A stretch of DNA of 64,000 nt from NCBI GenBank assembly GCA_964632945.1, contig CAZWCX010000020.1, positions 9,943 to 73,942 on the forward strand. Reading direction: 5' to 3'. This DNA is from CAZWCX01 sp964632945. GTDB taxonomy: Bacteria > Planctomycetota > MHYJ01 > WSZJ01 > CAZWCX01. Made by a program: the position numbers and the translations under genes. Below the pieces are notes generated by a model. The model was not told where the DNA came from. It did no database searches and saw only the letters and a program-made list of their open reading frames with translations. Every line of letters starts with the position of its first letter. Position 1 is the stretch's first letter. Positions 58,766 to 64,000 of the stretch are shown here, piece after piece.

Positions 58766-58769
58766 CGGC

Positions 58770-59591
58770 TCATCCTTTCACTGCGCCGGCGGTGAGCCCG
58801 CCGACGATCCAGCGCTGGAACGCGAGAATCGCGACGACCACCGGCAGCGTCGTCAAGACCACGGCCGCGGAAATCTGCCCCCACGGCACCTCATAGGTCG
58901 TTGCGCCCGTCAGCATGGCGATGCCGACCGGGACGGTGCGGAGTTCGTCGCGGGAAAGGAACGTGAGCGCGATCACGAACTCGTTCCACGAGAAGATGAA
59001 GACGAGGATGGCGGCGGCCCCGAGCGCAGGGGCGGACAGCGGGAGCACGATGCGGGTCAGCATCCCGACCCGCGAGAACCCGTCGATGCGCGCGGCATCC
59101 TCGAGGTCGACGGGGAGGTCGCGGAACGCGGCTTCGAGCATCCACACGGCGAAGGGAAGGTGCAAGGCCGCATGGACGGCGGCCAACCCGGCCAGCGAGT
59201 CGAGCAGACCGAGGCCCCGGGCGAGGGAATAGAGGGGCGCCAGCAGCACCGCGGGCGGGAGGAGGGCGAAGCCGAGGATTCCGGCCCGCCAGTAGGCGGT
59301 CCCCGGCGGGCAGAGGCGCGCCAGCGAATACGCGGCCGGCGCGGCGGCGAAAAGCGTCAGCAGGGTCGCCAGGGCAGCCACCCCGACGCTGTTGAGCAGA
59401 TAACGCGCGAAAGGGCGCTGCTCGAATACGCCGCGATAGCTCTGCACGCTCGGACGTGCCGGCAGGAGGGTCGGGGGGATCGCGGTGACCTCGGACTCCG
59501 GCTTGAGCGAGGTCGACACGGACCACAGGAACGGCGCGGTGCTGAACAGGGCCATGGCGCCGACGGCCCCCGCGAGCAGGAGGCGTTTCAC
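58770..59591 (-). CDS. Sugar ABC transporter permease (MalG type)
   Basis: A 273-aa inner-membrane protein with six helices and the permease EAA loop (LEDAARIDGFSRVGMLTRIVLP). It follows MalG/UgpE order: an N-terminal helix, a periplasmic loop (FEQRPFARYLLNSVGVAA), then the core. The GTG overlaps the TGA of the preceding permease gene. It pairs with that protein to form the importer channel. Confidence 0.92.
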   Translation of the reverse strand: MKRLLLAGAVGAMALFSTAPFLWSVSTSLKPESEVTAIPPTLLPARPSVQSYRGVFEQRPFARYLLNSVGVAALATLLTLFAAAPAAYSLARLCPPGTAYWRAGILGFALLPPAVLLAPLYSLARGLGLLDSLAGLAAVHAALHLPFAVWMLEAAFRDLPVDLEDAARIDGFSRVGMLTRIVLPLSAPALGAAAILVFIFSWNEFVIALTFLSRDELRTVPVGIAMLTGATTYEVPWGQISAAVVLTTLPVVVAILAFQRWIVGGLTAGAVKG

Positions 59592-60406
59592 GGTCGAGCC
59601 CTCCCGCGGATGAGCGCACCCGTCCCGGCCGACACCGCGAAGACCAGCAGGACCGAGACGAGCGTGGCGGCGGCGGCATCGTCCGGCCGCAGGTAGCGGA
59701 AGACCTGGTCGTAGATATAGAGCGTCAGCGTGCGCGTGGAACCCGCCGGCCCACCGCCGGTGAGGACCCAGACGAGGTCGAAGATCCCGAGTGCGTGGAT
59801 GAGACGGAAGGTGACCGCGACGGCGAGGGACGGACGCAGGAGCGGGAGCGTGATCCAGAAGAACCGGCGCACGGGTCCGGCGCCGTCCACCGCCAGCGCC
59901 TCGTGAAGTTCGGCCGGGATGCCCTGCAGACCGGCCAGGAGGACGATGACGACGAAGGGTGTCGTTTTCCACAGGTCTGCGAACACGAGCGCGGCGAAGG
60001 CCGTTCCCGGTCGACCGAGCCAGGGCAGGCCGGCGTCGAGCGCCCCCAGCCGGACGAGGACTTCGTTGGCGATACCGTACTGGTCGTTGAAGATCCATGC
60101 CCAGGCCATCGCCATGACCGCGGTCGGGAGAGTCCAGGGAAGCAGGACCGACGCCCTCGCCGCCGCGCTGCCCCGTCCCGGGGCCAGCCGGTGAAGCAGC
60201 ACGGCGAAGCCGAGACCGAGAAGGAGTTCGAGGGGAACGGAGACGAAGGCGAACGCCGCCGTCTGCAGCGCCACGCGGGCGAATTCGGGGTCGCTCAACA
60301 CCCGCCCCACGCCGCCGATTCCGCGCGTGAACGTGACGACGAGGGGATAGCCGAGCCACCCGCCCAGCAGCAGGGCCGCCGGCAGCATCCACGCGGCGCG
60401 CCTCAC
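59588..60406 (-). CDS. Sugar ABC transporter permease (MalF/UgpA type)
   Basis: A 272-aa inner-membrane protein with six helices and the EAA loop (LHEALAVDGAGPVRRFFWITLP). The sequence ILNYD-type end is replaced by LYIYDQVFRYLRPDDAAAA, typical of the family. The GTG overlaps the TGA of the binding-protein gene, and its own stop overlaps the next permease. It is the partner permease of the CUT1 importer. Confidence 0.92.
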   Translation of the reverse strand: MRRAAWMLPAALLLGGWLGYPLVVTFTRGIGGVGRVLSDPEFARVALQTAAFAFVSVPLELLLGLGFAVLLHRLAPGRGSAAARASVLLPWTLPTAVMAMAWAWIFNDQYGIANEVLVRLGALDAGLPWLGRPGTAFAALVFADLWKTTPFVVIVLLAGLQGIPAELHEALAVDGAGPVRRFFWITLPLLRPSLAVAVTFRLIHALGIFDLVWVLTGGGPAGSTRTLTLYIYDQVFRYLRPDDAAAATLVSVLLVFAVSAGTGALIRGRARP

Positions 60407-61647
60407 CGGCCCAGGATCCGACGCACCTCGACCGCCGCAGCCCGGAGCGCCTCCTCGGGGGACTCCCGGCCCACCAGCGCCGCGCTCACGTGAACCTGGA
60501 GCGCGTCCGAGATTTCGGCATAGGCCGGATGCACCGGCCGCGGACGCGCCCGCAGGAGTACGGCGTAAAGCTGCGGGTAGTGCGGGCTGCCCGCGAGCAC
60601 CTCCGGGTCGCGGAAGAGGGCCTTGCGCGTCGGGATCGCTCCCAGACGGAAGTGGAGGACTTTTTGCTGCTCGGGCCGGGCCACGAACCGGATGAACTCC
60701 CAGGCCGCCTCGGGGTTCTTCGACTGTTTCGAAACCCCAAAGCCCCACCCGCCGAGCACGGCGGCGGAGGCGTGTCCCGGTGCATGGACCATCGGCGCGA
60801 TCCCGACCCTGCCCCGGATGGAGGATCCGTCCTCCTGGACCTTATTCCACACGTATGGCCAGTTGCGCAGGAAGACCGCGCGCCCTTCCTGGAACAACCG
60901 CCGGGTTTCCTCTTCCTTGTAGGTCGTCACTCCCTCGGGGACCAGGTCCTTGACGAGGCCGACCATCCAGGACAGCGCGCGCACACCTTCGGGGCGGTCG
61001 AGAACGACCTCCCCGCGCTCGTCCAGGACATCGCCTCCGTGCCCCCACAACACCTCCAGGAAACTGCACACGAGCCCTTCGTACTGCAGCCCCTGGAACA
61101 CGAATCCCCACCGCTCCGGCGGCGAGTGCGCCGCGCGGGCGCGCGCGACCAGGTCATCGAAGGTCTCCGGCGGCGAACTCACCAGGTCGGTCCGAAAGTA
61201 AAGCATCCCCGCGTCGGAACGGATGGGGATGCGATAGAGCTTGCCGTCGTAAATCGACCCCCGGACGTCGCCGGGCAACAGCTCCTCGAGTTCCGCCGGG
61301 CTCAATCGGCCGTCGAGCGGAAGGAGCCACCCCTGGGCGGCGAACTTGGGCACCCAGATCACGTCCATCCACACCAGGTCGTACGGGGAGTCTCCGCCGA
61401 GGAAGGCCGTGGAATACTGGTTTTCGCGCGCGTCGGTCGCGGACGGCCCTTCGATCCGTTCCACGTCGATGTGAGGGTGCGCGGCCTCGAAGCGCGCGAT
61501 CACTTCCTCCCAGCCTCCTCCCGGCTCCGGTGCGTCGAGGAATCGGATGACGATGCGCGAGGCGCCGGGCGCGGGTTCGTGCTTGCCGCACCCGCCCGCC
61601 GGGAGGGCGAGGGCGAGGAGCAGAAGGGCGATCGAATTCGGTTTCAT
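60403..61647 (-). CDS. Sugar-binding lipoprotein of ABC importer (CUT1 family)
   Basis: A 414-aa lipoprotein with signal LLALALPAGGC (lipid-anchored Cys about 20). The family 1 solute-binding fold shows VIARFEAAHPHIDVERI, YDLVWMDVIWVPKFAAQGWL, GMLYFRTDLV and EAAWEFIRFVARPEQQ. It is close in style to trehalose/maltose-binding LpqY/MalE proteins; the exact sugar is not fixed. It starts the four-gene operon binding protein - permease - permease - ATPase, which has a promoter at 61687-61715. ATG 61647 follows GGCGGAG and begins the signal peptide. Confidence 0.93.
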   Translation of the reverse strand: MKPNSIALLLLALALPAGGCGKHEPAPGASRIVIRFLDAPEPGGGWEEVIARFEAAHPHIDVERIEGPSATDARENQYSTAFLGGDSPYDLVWMDVIWVPKFAAQGWLLPLDGRLSPAELEELLPGDVRGSIYDGKLYRIPIRSDAGMLYFRTDLVSSPPETFDDLVARARAAHSPPERWGFVFQGLQYEGLVCSFLEVLWGHGGDVLDERGEVVLDRPEGVRALSWMVGLVKDLVPEGVTTYKEEETRRLFQEGRAVFLRNWPYVWNKVQEDGSSIRGRVGIAPMVHAPGHASAAVLGGWGFGVSKQSKNPEAAWEFIRFVARPEQQKVLHFRLGAIPTRKALFRDPEVLAGSPHYPQLYAVLLRARPRPVHPAYAEISDALQVHVSAALVGRESPEEALRAAAVEVRRILGR

Positions 61648-61686
61648 CGGGGGGCTCCGCCAGGAGGAGGGGGGCGCAGTCCTTAC

Positions 61687-61715
61687 CCGATACCGCATGC
61701 GGCGTCACCCGTCAA
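61687..61715 (-). promoter_or_regulatory. Promoter of the sugar ABC operon
   Basis: The minus strand reads TTGACG, 17-base spacer, TATCGG. The predicted start is near 61680, about 33 bases before the ATG. Confidence 0.5.
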
Positions 61716-61762
61716 CCCGCAATCCTCTGCCGCCTCCGCCCCCCCCCGGAGGTCGCCTTCCG

Positions 61763-61791
61763 TTGACCCGATTGGGGATTCGGGGTACCCT
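61763..61791 (+). promoter_or_regulatory. nadE promoter
   Basis: TTGACC, 17-base spacer, TACCCT. The predicted start is near 61798; an AGGAGGG ribosome site follows at 61801 and the ATG is at 61818. Confidence 0.6.
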
Positions 61792-61817
61792 CGGATCGCG
61801 AGGAGGGCGATGACCCG

Positions 61818-63776
61818 ATGCGACTGATCAAGATCGCGATTGCCAATGTCAATTCCACCGTGGGGGCGGTGCGAGCGAACACGGATCGCGTCCTGCGGTT
61901 GGCGCGCGCCGCCGCCGCCGAGGACGTCACGGTCGCCTGCTTCCCCGAGCAGACGGTCGGCGGCTATCCGCCCGAGGACCTCGTCCAGTGGCGCGCCTAC
62001 GTGGCGTCCCAGCGCACCGAGCTGGAGCGGTTTGCCCGCGATACCGCGCAAATGCGCACGGTCTTCGTCGTCGGCCTGATCGTGGCGGTCGGCGGAGAGA
62101 TCTTCAACGTCGCCGCGCTCGTGCACCGCGGTTCGATTCTCGGCTTCATTCCGAAGGAGAAGCTCCCGACCTACAACGTTTTCTATGAAGCGCGCACGCT
62201 CTCGCACGGCACGCCCGGCATGACCCTGGATGCCGGGGGCGTCCTGCTTGGGGACCGGATCTTCTCCTTCGAGTTCGGCACCCTGGCCGCAGAGGTGTGC
62301 GAAGACGGTTGGTCTCCGGACGGCCCGATGCGCCGACGCTGCTACTCCGGTGCGGAACTGGTCGTAAATCTGTCCGCGTCCCCCTACCGCGTGGGAGTCG
62401 TGGCCACCCGTCGGGAGATGCTGGCCACCCGGTCGAGCGACAACCAGGCGACGCTGCTCTATGCGAACGCCGTGGGAGCGCAGGACGGGCTCATCTTCGA
62501 CGGCGGGGGATACGTGTTCCAGAACGGCCGCATGATGCTCGATGCCCCGCGGTTTCGGGAGGGTCTGGCGACCTGCGTCGTCGACCTCGACCGGACGATC
62601 CGCCTGCGCCGCGAGAACACCACCTGGCGGGTCGATTGCGAAGCGTTCCGCACCCGCCAGGCGGCGGTGCCGGTCGTGCGGTCGTTCGCCCTCACCGCCG
62701 ACCGTTCCCGCCTTTCCTACCCGGCGCCTGCCGCCGGCGCGACGTTCTTCCTCCCCTCGGCGGAACCGGCGACCCGCTCCGCCCGGGAAGAAGTGCTCGA
62801 CGACCTGTTCGAGGCGCTGGCCCTCGGGACGCAGGATTACTGGGAGAAGACCGGCGCCTTCCGGTCCTTCGGGATTGCGCTCTCGGGCGGCCGTGACTCG
62901 CTGCTCACCCTGCTGATCACCTGGCGCGCCGTGCAGCGGATGCACCCCGGAGCGGATGGGGAGGCGCTGCGGGAAAAGGCGCGTTCCATGATCACGGCCT
63001 TCTACATGCCGAGCCGATACTCGAGCGATGGAACGCGCAACGCGGCGGCCCGGATCTGCGAGGACCTGGGCGTTCCGCTCGTCGTCGTCCCGATCGAGGA
63101 AGCCTTCCAGCGCGAAGCGGAAGCGGTCAAGACGATGCTCGCCGACGGACGTGAGGCGTCCCCGGTGACTCTCCAGAACATCCAGGCGCGCCTGCGCGGC
63201 AGCCGCATGTGGAACTGGGCCAACACCTCGGGGGCGCTCTTCCTGCAGACGGGCAACATGAGCGAGAAGTCGCTCGGCTACACCACGGTGGGCGGGGACC
63301 TCGAAGGGGCCCTGTCGGTGATCGCGAACGTGCCCAAGACCGTGGTCATTGCCCTGCTCGAACGACTTCACGCGCGCTTCGGCTTCGCCGGCATCCGCGA
63401 GGTACTCGGCACGATGGCCGGACCCGAGCTGGCCAGCAACCAGTCCGGGGAGGAGGAACTCATGCCTTTCCCGGTGCTGGACGCGTGCCTGCACCTCTAT
63501 GCGGGCGAGAAACTCTCGCCGGAGGAAACGGCGCGCGCCCTGCCCGCCATCTTCCCGGACCTCGACGCCGCCCGACTGCGAACCTGGGCGGAGAAATTCG
63601 CCTCGCTGTTCACCCGCTCGATCTACAAGTGGGTGCAGTCGCCGCTCTCGCTGCACGTGGGTTCGCTCGAACTCGACCGGGAGCGGGCGCTTCAGCTGCC
63701 CGTGGTCGAACGCAACGAATGGGGACGCGGGGAAGGGGACGGGGCGGGCGCACCGCCGGCGCCGACCAAGCCCTAG
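61818..63776 (+). CDS. nadE: Glutamine-dependent NAD+ synthetase
   Basis: A 652-aa cytoplasmic enzyme for the last step of NAD synthesis. The N-terminal nitrilase-type glutaminase (1-290) has the triad Glu44 (FPEQ), Lys115 (KEKLPTYN) and Cys161 (AEVCEDGW). The C-terminal ATP-pyrophosphatase domain (about 320-640) has the P-loop SGGRDS, then FYMPSRYSS, SGALFLQTGNMSEKSLGYTT and ANVPKTVV. Length and motifs are complete. The TAG stop (63774-63776) is also bases 2-4 of the 216-bp repeat element, so the last residues (PTKP) may reflect the insertion junction. Confidence 0.96.
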   Translation: MRLIKIAIANVNSTVGAVRANTDRVLRLARAAAAEDVTVACFPEQTVGGYPPEDLVQWRAYVASQRTELERFARDTAQMRTVFVVGLIVAVGGEIFNVAALVHRGSILGFIPKEKLPTYNVFYEARTLSHGTPGMTLDAGGVLLGDRIFSFEFGTLAAEVCEDGWSPDGPMRRRCYSGAELVVNLSASPYRVGVVATRREMLATRSSDNQATLLYANAVGAQDGLIFDGGGYVFQNGRMMLDAPRFREGLATCVVDLDRTIRLRRENTTWRVDCEAFRTRQAAVPVVRSFALTADRSRLSYPAPAAGATFFLPSAEPATRSAREEVLDDLFEALALGTQDYWEKTGAFRSFGIALSGGRDSLLTLLITWRAVQRMHPGADGEALREKARSMITAFYMPSRYSSDGTRNAAARICEDLGVPLVVVPIEEAFQREAEAVKTMLADGREASPVTLQNIQARLRGSRMWNWANTSGALFLQTGNMSEKSLGYTTVGGDLEGALSVIANVPKTVVIALLERLHARFGFAGIREVLGTMAGPELASNQSGEEELMPFPVLDACLHLYAGEKLSPEETARALPAIFPDLDAARLRTWAEKFASLFTRSIYKWVQSPLSLHVGSLELDRERALQLPVVERNEWGRGEGDGAGAPPAPTKP

Positions 63777-63988
63777 CCCGGATTATTCGCGGACAGCTTC
63801 GCTGTTCGCGAACAATCCGGCTCCGTCCGGCTTGGAAGGCCGGCCGGAGCAGGACTGCCTCGCCCAGCGTGCGACACAGTGTGTCGCACGCCGGTCGCCC
63901 CGCGGTCCTGGCTGCTGACGCAGCCAGGAGCCCGCGGGCGGATTTTTCACGAAGCCGCTGGCGCGGCTTCATGAATAATCCGGGCTAG
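63773..63988 (+). repeat. 216-bp five-hairpin repeat element, copy B (intact ends)
   Basis: It is bounded by perfect 16-base terminal inverted repeats (CTAGCCCGGATTATTC at 63773-63788 and its complement at 63973-63988). Inside lie five hairpins: (1) 63778-63797 with 63801-63820, 18 of 20 paired; (2) 63821-63831 with 63839-63849; (3) 63867-63877 with 63881-63891, 11 perfect pairs and a 3-base loop; (4) 63907-63915 with 63920-63928 inside an outer CCGCGG pair; (5) 63951-63958 with 63963-63970. There is no transposase. It may be a MITE-like element or a structured RNA/terminator. An inverted second copy lies at 8836-9051. Confidence 0.88.
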
Positions 63989-64000
63989 TGGGGCTTCAAC

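Noticed and set aside
63610..63972. Similar ORFs in both repeat copies (a MKPRxRLRE-type start, also at 8852 plus)
   Set aside because: The frame runs straight through the hairpin stems and exists because the two copies are near-identical without indels. No ribosome site or known domain; treated as part of the non-coding element.
1..64000. CRISPR arrays, phage or plasmid modules, biosynthetic clusters and known defence systems
   Set aside because: I looked for regular spacers, integrases, restriction enzymes, toxin-antitoxin pairs and NRPS/PKS motifs and saw none that could be supported.

Overview
The window is very GC-rich (strong G/C bias at third codon positions) and densely packed with bacterial genes. 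It has no tRNA, rRNA, CRISPR array, prophage or intact insertion sequence that I can see. Several traits point to Planctomycetota or a related deep-branching high-GC lineage: a membrane Ser/Thr kinase with TPRs, an Hsp70-TPR fusion, prokaryotic RING-like and HEAT/ankyrin proteins, sigma-54 regulators and many secreted serine hydrolases. This is inference from gene content; no phylogenetic marker was tested. Many genes have a vegetative-type promoter of the form TTGNNN-N17/18-TANNNT, often with TAC at the start of the -10 box, and clear GGAGG-type ribosome sites.

1-9.1 kb is a stress and phosphorelay island. On the minus strand a tandem universal stress protein is followed by two receiver-only regulators. 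Next comes an Hpt / receiver / hybrid-kinase / PAS-protein operon with its own promoter. A second universal stress protein is divergent, both Usp genes carry sigma-54-like promoters, and an NtrC-type sigma-54 activator lies next to them.

9-20.3 kb holds a Cys-rich lipoprotein and a 981-aa Ser/Thr kinase with a TPR tail. An isolated GspE-type N-domain protein, a three-gene secreted/membrane cassette with a glycine-rich surface protein, and an Hsp70-TPR / GrpE-like pair follow.

20.4-33.9 kb holds a GAF-PAS-PAS-GGDEF protein, a type II Ca2+-like P-ATPase, small membrane and lipoproteins, phosphoglycerate mutase, an orphan ABC-2 permease, a large secreted serine hydrolase, a GH114-like secreted protein and a RING-like membrane protein.

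34-40.7 kb is one 2246-aa protein that joins a Ser/Thr kinase, an AAA-type ATPase, TPRs, GAF, GGDEF, GAF, a sigma-54 AAA+ domain and a DNA-binding helix-turn-helix.

41-48.8 kb holds two secreted hydrolases, a secreted MsrA flanked by two HEAT-repeat proteins, an NTF2-like protein overlapping a Nudix hydrolase, and a DUF2254-like membrane protein. 49-56 kb is a CreB-CreC two-component system, an ankyrin protein, a CreD-like protein and an asparaginase-ankyrin fusion. An adenylate-cyclase C-terminal remnant lies in frame behind the asparaginase stop.

56-64 kb holds a dolichol/phytol-kinase-like enzyme, a PgeF-like protein that has lost conserved residues, a four-gene sugar ABC operon and NAD synthetase.

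The most unusual non-coding signal is a 216-bp element of five consecutive hairpins with CTAG-ended terminal inverted repeats. It is present twice (8836-9051 and 63773-63988) in opposite orientation. In both copies the first TAG of the element is the stop codon of the adjacent gene.
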